Positions 1-6,891 of a stretch of DNA of 10,305 nt are shown here, one piece after another; the first letter of the stretch is position 1, and each line of letters begins with the position of its first letter. A program made the translations under genes and the position numbers. The notes under the pieces are model-generated. The model had not been told where the DNA came from. It did not search any database and saw only the letters and a list, made by a program, of their open reading frames with translations. The stretch spans positions 1-10,305 of the forward strand of contig JAKARU010000025.1 in the NCBI GenBank assembly GCA_021819225.1. The letters are read 5' to 3'. Source of the stretch: Thermoplasmata archaeon. GTDB taxonomy: Archaea; Thermoplasmatota; Thermoplasmata; Thermoplasmatales; Thermoplasmataceae.

Positions 1-1069
1 TTCCGATCTCTGCAATTGAATCGACCTGGATTCTGTCCGGACCAACCATCATTGCAAGTGTTTGAATCTTGAATTTTCCGGCAGCTGCGTTAATATAGAG
101 TTCCTGCCCCTTCGAGAGTGTTCCACTGAAAACCCTTCCTACGGCAATCTCACCAGCATGCGGATCTACAATTATTTTGACTATCATCATCGAGAGTGGT
201 CCCTGACCATCACATGAGGTCATTGCCTTCCCAACTGGACTCTCAAGATCACCTTTCCATATATTTGGTATCCTGTATGCCTGCGCCTGTTTTGGATCTG
301 GAAGATGATGTACCACCATATTGAGGATAATCTTATGCAGAGGAGCCTTCTTTGCGAGTTCTTTCTGTTTTTCTCCTCTTACCAAATTGACAATATCGTT
401 GAAATTAACTCCATAAGTTTTCATTGCAGGAACTGAAATTGCCCAGTTGTGATAAGCTGAACCGAAAGCAACTTTTCCATCAGCAACGTTGAGCTGCCAG
501 TCCTTTCTGAATACCTCAGGGGCGTATTTGTTCAGAAGCCTGTTTACATCATTTATTATCTTGATAAACTTCTTCTGCATCTCATCCCCATTCAGTTTAA
601 GTTCATTTATCAGCCTGTCAACCTTGTTGATAAAGAGAACTGGTTTAACATATTCCTTAAGTGCCTGTCTGATAACGGTCTCTGTCTGAGGCATTACGCC
701 CTCAACAGAATCAACGACTATTATGCACCCATCCACAGCCCTCATAGCCCTGGTTACGTCTCCACCGAAATCGACGTGACCTGGAGTATCGATAAGATTA
801 ATCAGGTAATCTCTTCCATCAACCGAATGTACCATTGATGCATTAGCAGCATTTATTGTAATACCCCTTGCCTGTTCTTGCTCATCATAATCCAGCATAA
901 GCTGCTTTCCTGCCAGATCCTCGCTCATCATTCCAGCCCCAGCGATCAGGTTATCGCTAAGAGTTGTTTTCCCGTGATCAATATGTGCTGCAATACCTAT
1001 ATTCCTTATACTTTCTGATTTGTTGACAAGCAAACTTGCCTTTGCAATATTATCTTCCTTTCGACCCAT
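1..1069 (-). CDS. fusA: Translation elongation factor aEF-2, N-terminal part (runs off left edge)
   Basis: GTPase that drives ribosomal translocation in the cytosol. The visible 356 codons read from ATG at 1069 and begin [13 protein letters not shown]. Seen directly: the P-loop AHIDHGKTT at residues 28-36, a switch region with RGITINAA, the G3 motif DTPGH at 94-98 and the G4 motif NKVD at 148-151, followed by the start of the second domain ([13 protein letters not shown]). This is the archaeal/eukaryotic EF-2 type, not bacterial EF-G. The diphthamide-bearing C-terminal domain lies outside the window. The gene follows uS10 on the same strand after a 32-nt T-rich spacer and is probably cotranscribed. 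A GAGTGAG stretch just upstream of the ATG may serve as a weak ribosome-binding site. Confidence 0.96.
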   Translation of the reverse strand, partial: MGRKEDNIAKASLLVNKSESIRNIGIAAHIDHGKTTLSDNLIAGAGMMSEDLAGKQLMLDYDEQEQARGITINAANASMVHSVDGRDYLINLIDTPGHVDFGGDVTRAMRAVDGCIIVVDSVEGVMPQTETVIRQALKEYVKPVLFINKVDRLINELKLNGDEMQKKFIKIINDVNRLLNKYAPEVFRKDWQLNVADGKVAFGSAYHNWAISVPAMKTYGVNFNDIVNLVRGEKQKELAKKAPLHKIILNMVVHHLPDPKQAQAYRIPNIWKGDLESPVGKAMTSCDGQGPLSMMIVKIIVDPHAGEIAVGRVFSGTLSKGQELYINAAAGKFKIQTLAMMVGPDRIQVDSIAEIG

Positions 1070-1101
1070 AAAACTCACTCTCTTAAATGTAAAAATAAAA
1101 A

Positions 1102-1416
1102 TTAATTTTTCATCTGTATCTCTATCTGGACACCATCAGGTATCGATATCTTCATAACCTGCTTAAGGGTTCTCTCATCACCATCGATATCGATCAACCT
1201 TTTGTGTACCCTCATTTCCCATCTGTCCCAGGTCGGAGAACCTTCACCATCAGGGCTCTTCCTTACCGGAACAACCAGCCTCTTGGTTGGTAGAGGTACA
1301 GGGCCGTGAATTTCTACTCCCGTTCTTTCTGCTATTCCCTTTATCTCCTTGCACACGTCATCAACTACTTTATGATCCGTTCCGCTCAGAGATATCCTAG
1401 CCCTGTATGAAACCAT
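1102..1416 (-). CDS. rps10: Small ribosomal subunit protein uS10 (archaeal S10, 104 aa)
   Basis: Component of the 30S head. The protein begins [12 protein letters not shown] and contains the S10 hallmarks GPVPLPTKR and [16 protein letters not shown], with a typical archaeal length of about 102-105 residues. I choose ATG at 1416 rather than the in-frame GTG at 1425: a GGTGA Shine-Dalgarno sequence occupies 1426-1422, five bases before this ATG, and the GTG at 1425 lies inside that site. With the longer start, three extra residues (MNL) would precede the conserved start. The ribosome-binding site begins directly after the aEF-1alpha stop codon, so the two genes are translationally close and share a transcript. 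The tuf-uS10 pair is a standard archaeal arrangement. Confidence 0.95.
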   Translation of the reverse strand: MVSYRARISLSGTDHKVVDDVCKEIKGIAERTGVEIHGPVPLPTKRLVVPVRKSPDGEGSPTWDRWEMRVHKRLIDIDGDERTLKQVMKISIPDGVQIEIQMKN

Positions 1417-1421
1417 CAGAT

Positions 1422-1426
1422 TCACC
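1422..1426 (-). promoter_or_regulatory. Shine-Dalgarno GGTGA that decides the uS10 start
   Basis: Reading the minus strand, the aEF-1alpha stop TAA is followed immediately by GGTGA, five bases (ATCTG) and then ATG at 1416. The motif complements the archaeal 16S rRNA 3' end. It overlaps the alternative GTG start at 1425, which argues against that start. Confidence 0.7.
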
Positions 1427-2701
1427 TTACTTTGACTCTACATCCTGACAGAGGCCAGCTGCAACGGTTTGACCCATATCTCTTATTGCAAACCTTCCCA
1501 GCTGGGGAAACTCAGATACCTTCTCGATTACCATGGGTTTGTCAGGCACAACCTTGACTACAGCTATATCACCGGTCTTGATGAACTGTGGATTTGCCTC
1601 CTTGGTTGTTCCATCTTTTGGATTTATTGTTTTTATTATTTCTTCAAATCTGCAGGCTACCTGTGTAGTATGCACGTGGAATACTGGTTTATATCCAGCA
1701 GCGATAACACTCGGGTGATTTAGGACAACGATCTGCGCAGTGAAGGATTTTGCAACTGTTGGTGGGGAATTCAAAGGTCCGCAAACGTCACCTCTCTTGA
1801 CATCGTTTTTAGCGATTCCCCTGACATTGAATCCTATGTTATCTCCAGGCTCGGCCTGGGCCATATTCTCGTGGTGCATTTCAACACTTTTCACTTCACC
1901 CTGCTTGTTTGCAGGCATGAATATTACTTTATCTCCTGGCTTAATGATTCCAGTCTCAACCCTTCCCACAGGAACAGTTCCTATTCCTGTGATTGAATAG
2001 ACGTCCTGTATTGGAAGTCTGAGTGGTTTTGATGTTGGTTTCTCTGGAACCTTAAGCGATTCAAGGGCCTCAAGCAGGGTAGTGCCTTTGTACCAGGGCA
2101 TGTTTTCTGACTTCTTAACAATGTTATCTCCCTTATATCCGCTGATCGGGATAATGGGGTAGGTCTTGTATCCAACGGATAGAAGGAATTTCTCAACCTG
2201 CTCTTTTACCTCATTGAACCTCTTTTCACTGTATGGAGGCTGGGTTGCATCCATCTTGTTAACAAGGACAATAAGCTGCTGAACACCAAGAGTTTTAGCA
2301 AGAAAAGCATGCTCCCTAGTCTGGGCCATTATTCCTTCACCATCTCTTGCAGAAACTACAAGCATTGCTGCATCTGCCTGGCTTGTTCCTGTAATCATAT
2401 TCTTGACGAAATCCCTGTGCCCGGGCGCATCAATTATGGTGAAATAGAACTTATCTGTCTCAAACTTTCTGTGTGAGAGGTCAATAGTTACTCCTCTTTC
2501 TCTCTCCTCTTTGTATCTATCCATCACCCACGCAAATTCAAAGGTAGCTTTACCTTTCTCCTCTGCCTGTTTTTTATAATCATCTATGATGTGCTGAGGT
2601 ATCTCACCGTGTTCATAGAGCAATCTTCCTACCAACGTAGACTTACCATGGTCAACGTGACCTATTGTAACCAAATTTATATGTGGTTTCTGTGCTGCCA
2701 T
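1427..2701 (-). CDS. tuf: Translation elongation factor aEF-1alpha (424 aa)
   Basis: GTPase that delivers aminoacyl-tRNA to the ribosomal A site. Full length for an archaeal EF-1alpha. Seen directly: P-loop GHVDHGKS at residues 14-21, effector region RERGVTIDL around 67-75, DAPGH at 91-95, NKMD at 148-151, then two beta-barrel domains (for example [11 protein letters not shown] and the C-terminal [15 protein letters not shown]). The start ATG at 2701 is preceded by GGTGA with a four-base spacer (minus strand), a good Shine-Dalgarno site. It is the first gene of a minus-strand operon continuing to uS10 and aEF-2. In many archaea the order is fusA-tuf-rps10; here tuf and rps10 come before fusA. 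Confidence 0.98.
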   Translation of the reverse strand: MAAQKPHINLVTIGHVDHGKSTLVGRLLYEHGEIPQHIIDDYKKQAEEKGKATFEFAWVMDRYKEERERGVTIDLSHRKFETDKFYFTIIDAPGHRDFVKNMITGTSQADAAMLVVSARDGEGIMAQTREHAFLAKTLGVQQLIVLVNKMDATQPPYSEKRFNEVKEQVEKFLLSVGYKTYPIIPISGYKGDNIVKKSENMPWYKGTTLLEALESLKVPEKPTSKPLRLPIQDVYSITGIGTVPVGRVETGIIKPGDKVIFMPANKQGEVKSVEMHHENMAQAEPGDNIGFNVRGIAKNDVKRGDVCGPLNSPPTVAKSFTAQIVVLNHPSVIAAGYKPVFHVHTTQVACRFEEIIKTINPKDGTTKEANPQFIKTGDIAVVKVVPDKPMVIEKVSEFPQLGRFAIRDMGQTVAAGLCQDVESK

Positions 2702-2746
2702 TTTTTCACCTTTCGACTATTAAATCAAACCGTTAAAGGTTTTAAT

Positions 2747-2760
2747 TTATTAAAGTCTTT
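2747..2760 (-). promoter_or_regulatory. Candidate BRE/TATA box for the tuf operon
   Basis: The minus strand reads AAAGAC followed by TTTAATAA, an A-rich BRE-like stretch plus a TATA-like octamer centred near 2750. A start about 25 nt downstream (near 2725) would give a leader of roughly 24 nt containing the GGTGA site. Inferred from spacing and composition only; no transcript evidence. Confidence 0.35.
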
Positions 2761-2844
2761 GGTAGGTAATTTGTATTGGTTATAATAGGTTTTCCAATTT
2801 AAGCAGTTGAGAATCTAAGTGTTTGGTTAATCCGGATGAAAATC

Positions 2845-2949
2845 CTATAGTGGTTTCTATTCTCTTCCTAATGAAGTTCAACTTAATTTCAAACATTTCT
2901 AAATATGCAAGGGATCGAGCTATTAACTCTATAGTAGAGGGTTTCTATT
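2845..2949 (+). repeat. Imperfect direct repeat pair, CTATAGT + GGTTTCTATT
   Basis: Copy one at 2845-2861 reads CTATAGTGGTTTCTATT. Copy two at 2929-2949 has the same CTATAGT and GGTTTCTATT blocks separated by four extra bases (AGAG). The copies start 84 bp apart in the tuf/binding-protein spacer. They may be regulator sites or a remnant of local duplication; the sequence does not decide. Confidence 0.4.
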
Positions 2950-3089
2950 GAGAATCAAGTTGCATGTGGATATTGCTACTCTGTCTCAGTTTTCATGTAT
3001 TTTTTTTCGGGTACTCTTTCATTAGGAACATGTATAGAATTCATTAAGAATGGATGCTGGGAAGATTTCAGTTAACTTTTATAAATAAA

Positions 3090-3109
3090 TCAATACTACA
3101 ATTAGTATT
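3090..3109. promoter_or_regulatory. Candidate operator: AATACTA-CAAT-TAGTATT palindrome
   Basis: A perfect 7-bp inverted repeat with a 4-nt spacer (3092-3109) sits just upstream of the TATA box of the binding-protein gene. The same half-site recurs downstream of that box at 3160-3167 (TTAGTATT), and the 9-mer TCAATACTA at 3090-3098 is the exact reverse complement of TAGTATTGA at 3161-3169. Three related half-sites flanking a promoter suggest a sugar-responsive DNA-binding regulator; the regulator itself is not in this window. Confidence 0.5.
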
Positions 3110-3114
3110 ATAAA

Positions 3115-3133
3115 AAAACCAAATATTTATAAC
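3115..3133 (+). promoter_or_regulatory. Candidate BRE/TATA box for the binding-protein gene
   Basis: An A-rich AAAACCAAA stretch followed by TATTTATAAC (TATA-like core 3126-3133). The predicted start near 3155 would give a leader of about 27 nt. A second AT-rich box (TTATAATATTA, near 3145-3155) could instead produce an almost leaderless transcript, which would fit the absence of a clear Shine-Dalgarno site before the ATG. Confidence 0.4.
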
Positions 3134-3181
3134 TAATCAAAAGGTTATAATATTATGATTTAGTATTGATATTTGATCGAA

Positions 3182-4594
3182 ATGGAAAAACCAGTAGAAC
3201 CGAAAAAAGGAAATAAGAATCTCCTGATCGGCATAATTGCTGTGGCTATTGTTGTAGTCTTGGTTGGTACTTTTGTAGGGCTGGATTATAAGAATCTAGT
3301 AGCACCATCTACATCAACATCTAACCAGCAGCTTTATGTATATACGGGAGTGAGTGGCCCAGCGAATTCGGAGCACCTTCTTGGTGGATGCGTCATTGCT
3401 GAGATGAAGGGTGGATCTGCACCTCCTGCATCAGCCCAGTTGATGGCATATCTTATGAATCCTCTGGTGCAGAAGAATTGCGAAGCAGCAACAGGCTTCA
3501 TACCGGTGGATAAGGGTTCATACACAAGCACACCCAGTTCCAGTGTACCCAGCATATACAGTCCATCTAACGCAACTGTAACTGTCTCCTACTATACAAG
3601 TATGAGTGCTGCAGATCAGTCATATGTTAGTGGGGTAATAAGTAATTTTGAGAAGACGTACCCGAACATAAATGTGCAGGTCAGTTTCATAACAGCATCT
3701 TCAATCGTGGAAGAAGTATCTTCATTAGTTACAAGCAATTCTCGTGCCAATGTGGTTATGACAATAGATAATCTTGATGTGGGAGTTTTGTTTTACGATG
3801 GCTACCTTGCAAGAATTAACCCAACAACAATTACTGCAGGGGAAGGCACCATCAGCACCATAACGAACCTGAACAATTACGAAACACAGGTTTTCGGTGG
3901 TGTTTACTTCCTTACTCAATTGGTTAATATACCACTTGTCTGGGTAGATTATACAGCACTCAAAAACGCTGGAATATCACAAGTTCCAACAACCTATACC
4001 CAACTTATGACAGACGCCAAGACACTTGACAAGAAGTATGGTCAGGGAATGATTAATTTCCAGGGCCACGGTGGCGCAAGCACACCTACTGAAATGTATC
4101 AGTGGATGGTGCAGTTCGGTGGAAATCCAATGCTGTTCAATGATACAGGAGATATTCAGGCTATGGAATATATATATAATTTAAGTGCGTATTTCTCACC
4201 TGATTACAAGACATCATACTGGGCAACTTATACCGGCCTTGCTTCCAATACATATTCAATGATGTATTATCAGTGGCCCGGATCTGTAAATCTAACCAAA
4301 CTGGGAATGAAGATGTACTCCAGCAATGATACTGTAGCCAACACTTCTCTCGCAGCTATCAATGGAGGAGTATTCCTAAGAAGTCCGGTCTCGTGGATAA
4401 GTGAGTGGAATACAATTATGGACAAAGCCTGGGTGAAGATCATTGAAAGTGGATCTGTTACAAGTTATACCCAGATACCTGCGCTAATGACTCACTACAA
4501 TACTGACATGTACAACTATCTAGTTGAATTCTATAGTCAGTCAGTAGCGAACAATTATGAAGCAGGGATGTACGCACCTGTAGAGGGATCATAA
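3182..4594 (+). CDS. Membrane-anchored ABC sugar-binding protein (family 1), rearranged fold order
   Basis: Captures a carbohydrate outside the membrane for the importer encoded by the converging operon. Start taken at ATG 3182 (470 aa); TTG at 3173 is in frame but has no better ribosome site. Residues 1-13 are polar and basic, 14-34 form one hydrophobic anchor without a lipobox Cys, and 41-50 are a Ser/Thr linker. Family-1 landmarks: ATVTVSYYTS...VISNFEKTYPNINVQV (130-167), GVYFLTQLVNIPLVWVDYTAL, QFGGNPMLF, SMMYYQWPGSVN and the C-terminal LRSPVSWISEW. Oddly, LLGGCVIAEMK...AYLMNPLVQ...TGFIPV (residues 66-109), which normally lies between the MMYYQWPG-like and LRSPVSW-like regions, is found directly after the anchor, and it is missing from its usual place. 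The substrate cannot be read from the sequence; an alpha-glucoside is likely from the neighbouring hydrolase. Confidence 0.88.
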   Translation: MEKPVEPKKGNKNLLIGIIAVAIVVVLVGTFVGLDYKNLVAPSTSTSNQQLYVYTGVSGPANSEHLLGGCVIAEMKGGSAPPASAQLMAYLMNPLVQKNCEAATGFIPVDKGSYTSTPSSSVPSIYSPSNATVTVSYYTSMSAADQSYVSGVISNFEKTYPNINVQVSFITASSIVEEVSSLVTSNSRANVVMTIDNLDVGVLFYDGYLARINPTTITAGEGTISTITNLNNYETQVFGGVYFLTQLVNIPLVWVDYTALKNAGISQVPTTYTQLMTDAKTLDKKYGQGMINFQGHGGASTPTEMYQWMVQFGGNPMLFNDTGDIQAMEYIYNLSAYFSPDYKTSYWATYTGLASNTYSMMYYQWPGSVNLTKLGMKMYSSNDTVANTSLAAINGGVFLRSPVSWISEWNTIMDKAWVKIIESGSVTSYTQIPALMTHYNTDMYNYLVEFYSQSVANNYEAGMYAPVEGS

Positions 4595-4608
4595 TCCCTA
4601 AAATTTTT
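4584..4608 (+). terminator. Hairpin plus T-tract terminator overlapping the binding-protein stop codon
   Basis: AGGGAT (4584-4589), loop CATA, ATCCCT (4594-4599) form a perfect 6-bp stem that includes the TAA stop (4592-4594). AAAA and then TTTTT (4604-4608) follow. This looks like an intrinsic-type terminator on the plus strand. No equivalent T-tract follows the hairpin on the minus strand, so it probably does not serve the converging hydrolase operon. Confidence 0.6.
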
Positions 4609-4709
4609 AACCACTTTATATAAGATTCTTTGCAGCAGGTAATTATAACATTAAATTGTATTGGCACTTATGTACAACAGGATAAATTTTCTTAATCATT
4701 TTCATTCTG

Positions 4710-5882
4710 TCAATGTGTTCTGAAATAATATTCTGAACCAGTTGCCCAAGCCTGGGGATAACACGGTCTTATCCTCATCCTGTCTGGGTTGATGATATTG
4801 CCATCCCTGTCCACCCCAATAAATTCCTGTAAACCGCCCATTTTCTCTGAGCATTCAAGCATTCGGTTCCGGATGTCTGTAAACTCATTTTTATAGCCTC
4901 TCTTCATGAGTCCATATGCAATTATCCAGTTATCATTAGGCCATATTGATCCTCTCTGGTATGCTTTTTGATCAAAGTACGGATCCTTGTTTGACATGGT
5001 TCTTATTCCATATTGTGTCAGCATATCCTCTTCAAACAATCTATCTATGATGATTTTTTCATGTTCTCGATCCAGAATTCCTGAAAATATTAAATGTCCT
5101 GGTTCACTTGTTATAGATTTGCTTAAAACGCCATCTCCGCCTATAGCTATACCGGGAAAATCTCCATCTTCATCGGTAAAATCATCATAAATATGTCCTT
5201 TCAGCGCAGAAAGTATACCCTTAATCCTGTAGGTCAGGTTTTGTTCAGGATCTGTGCCACCCATAAATCTTGATCCCTCACTAAGTGCCTCGTACGTATA
5301 GGATTGTACACCTATAACCGAAACAGGGGATGTTACCCTGTTCAATACATCCCCAATACCATCTCTCCAGCTCATGGATTGAGGGCCACTTCCATCGGGG
5401 GGCTTATTGTAAGAAATATATTTTCCAATCAAACCATAGTCGATAATCCATCTCATGGCTCCCAGTAAACTTTCCTTGAAGATGGGAATAAGTTCCTTTC
5501 TTCTCTTCATCTCTTCTACCAGTAGAATAACATATAATGGAGTGCTGTCAATCGAGAAGTAATTTCTCCCTCTGGCAAGCCACTCTACTTCCTTTTGCCT
5601 GAAATTCAAATCCTCTGATTGTTCATGGATTTCATGTATTATCTTTCCAGGCTCCTCAAACGTTTTCCTATCATTTACAATTCCCTGAGTCTCTGACAAA
5701 ATCTTCAAAGTTTCGATTGCAATCGAATCATCAAAGTCAAGAAGCTGAAGCGAGGATATTATTGAATCCCTCCCAAAGAGTGACCTGAATTTAGGAAGTC
5801 CTGCATAGAGCCATCCAGCATCAGACTTCAATTCCTTTATTTCACCGTAAATGTCCTCAGTTTTTCTCCTTTTCATTGCCAT
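4710..5882 (-). CDS. Cytosolic amylo-alpha-1,6-glucosidase-like glycoside hydrolase, catalytic domain only (390 aa)
   Basis: Predicted (alpha/alpha)6-barrel glycosidase of the glycogen-debranching/GH63-like group, probably hydrolysing an imported alpha-glucoside. Motifs typical of this group, in order: AGLPKFRSLFGRDS (residues 27-40), EEPGKIIHE (76-84), FSIDSTPLY (109-117), SWRDG (171-175), SEPGHLIFSGI (259-269), YGIRTMS, GSIWPNDNWIIAYG (311-324), LQEF (351-354) and PQAWATGS (376-383). D174 and E353 are candidate catalytic acid and base by position (inference). Many relatives have an extra N-terminal beta domain of some 250 residues that is absent here. There is no signal peptide, so it acts inside the cell. 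The start at 5882 overlaps the ATPase gene by 26 nt; a second ATG at 5876 is possible. Last gene of the operon. Exact specificity (isomaltose, trehalose, kojibiose, glucosylglycerate) is unknown. Confidence 0.85.
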   Translation of the reverse strand: MAMKRRKTEDIYGEIKELKSDAGWLYAGLPKFRSLFGRDSIISSLQLLDFDDSIAIETLKILSETQGIVNDRKTFEEPGKIIHEIHEQSEDLNFRQKEVEWLARGRNYFSIDSTPLYVILLVEEMKRRKELIPIFKESLLGAMRWIIDYGLIGKYISYNKPPDGSGPQSMSWRDGIGDVLNRVTSPVSVIGVQSYTYEALSEGSRFMGGTDPEQNLTYRIKGILSALKGHIYDDFTDEDGDFPGIAIGGDGVLSKSITSEPGHLIFSGILDREHEKIIIDRLFEEDMLTQYGIRTMSNKDPYFDQKAYQRGSIWPNDNWIIAYGLMKRGYKNEFTDIRNRMLECSEKMGGLQEFIGVDRDGNIINPDRMRIRPCYPQAWATGSEYYFRTH

Positions 5883-6891
5883 TGCTAGTTCCTATTAAGT
5901 CTCCATCTTTGCTGTATATGTCGTACCTTGCAAGAGAGAAAGAAATTGGATCATTGTACTGGAAGGGCTTATCTGACTTTACAACAACTGCAGGTCTATT
6001 ATCGGGGTCTAGATTGTCGTTTGAATTCAAAAAACATCTTACAATGTACCTGTCTTCTTCATGGTTACACCAGTCAACGCGTGCATTTATCTGTTTCCCT
6101 TCTTTTATCCAGTGAGATCTGAACCCAATAATCCTGTCCTTCATGTTCAATAGGTTACCATCTATGAAATTCATCGGATATTCTCCAACAAAATCACCTA
6201 CCCACTTAGTTTTAGGCTCATTCAATATCTCATCAAAGTTTCCAAGTTGTTCTATCTTTCCATCTCTCAGTATTGCCACGCGATCTGAAAGGGTAGCCGC
6301 TTCCGTCTGATCGTGGGTTACGTAGGCAAAGGTATGACCCAGTTCTTTCTGGATTTTCTTTAGTTCTCCCCTTGCAGTGTATCTGACCCTTGCGTCCAGG
6401 TTGCTAAGAGGCTCATCAAGCAGAAATATTTTTGGGTCTCTGACGAGTGCTCTTGCAAGGGCAACTCTCTGTTTTTGACCGCCACTAAGTAGGTTTACAT
6501 TTCTTCCAAGAACTTCTGAAATCTTCAAAGTTTCAGAAATGGTTTCAATCTTTTCCCTGATTGTTCTCTGATCTATTTTAGCCATCTTAAGGGGGAATTC
6601 TATGTTTTTATAAACTGTCATATTTGGATATAAAGCATAGTTCTGGAATACCATTGCTATGTTTCTCTTATTTGGTGGCTTTCGGCTTATATCCTCTCCA
6701 TCAAGGATTATCTTTCCTGAACTCATTTCCTCGATCCCAACAGTTGTCCTGAGTAATGTGCTCTTTCCCATCCCAGAGGGTCCGAGAATGACCAGAAATT
6801 CACCTTCATAGATTTCAAGGTTAAAATCATTTAGAACTCTCTTTTTTCCATAATACTTGTTAACGTTTTGATATTCCATTTTCACATTCAT
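5857..6891 (-). CDS. Sugar ABC transporter ATP-binding protein (MalK/UgpC type)
   Basis: ATPase that powers the importer from the cytosolic face. Seen directly: Walker A GPSGMGKST at residues 37-45, Q-loop Gln83 in VFQNYALYP, signature LSGGQKQR at 135-142, Walker B IFLLDEP at 155-161, D-loop SNLDA, and switch His193 in VTHDQ. All catalytic elements are intact. Residues from about 235 form the TOBE/MOBE-like regulatory domain typical of CUT1 ATPases, but its usual GxRPE motif has diverged to GFRSH. At 344 aa it is near normal length. The start ATG overlaps the permease stop by 4 nt (ATGA), implying translational coupling. ATG at 6879 (MEYQNVNKYYG) is an alternative start. The 3' end overlaps the hydrolase gene. 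Confidence 0.95.
   Translation of the reverse strand: MNVKMEYQNVNKYYGKKRVLNDFNLEIYEGEFLVILGPSGMGKSTLLRTTVGIEEMSSGKIILDGEDISRKPPNKRNIAMVFQNYALYPNMTVYKNIEFPLKMAKIDQRTIREKIETISETLKISEVLGRNVNLLSGGQKQRVALARALVRDPKIFLLDEPLSNLDARVRYTARGELKKIQKELGHTFAYVTHDQTEAATLSDRVAILRDGKIEQLGNFDEILNEPKTKWVGDFVGEYPMNFIDGNLLNMKDRIIGFRSHWIKEGKQINARVDWCNHEEDRYIVRCFLNSNDNLDPDNRPAVVVKSDKPFQYNDPISFSLARYDIYSKDGDLIGTSNGNEKEKN

Larger units (their letters stand above)
2702..3181. other. Divergent intergenic spacer between tuf operon and binding protein
   Basis: About 480 bp without a convincing gene on either strand. It holds the tuf promoter at the left, an imperfect direct repeat in the middle (2845-2861 and 2929-2949), and at the right a cluster of TAGTATT half-sites and a TATA box for the binding-protein gene. 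Short open stretches here lack ribosome-binding sites and recognisable protein character. Confidence 0.6.

Noticed and set aside
1469..2196. Several open frames of 60-86 codons on both strands inside the aEF-1alpha gene
   Set aside because: They are shadows of a strongly conserved coding sequence and show no protein-family character or ribosome sites.
2837..2846. Small hairpin GGAT-GAAA-ATCC with a GNRA loop
   Set aside because: Only about four base pairs; too weak to call an RNA element.
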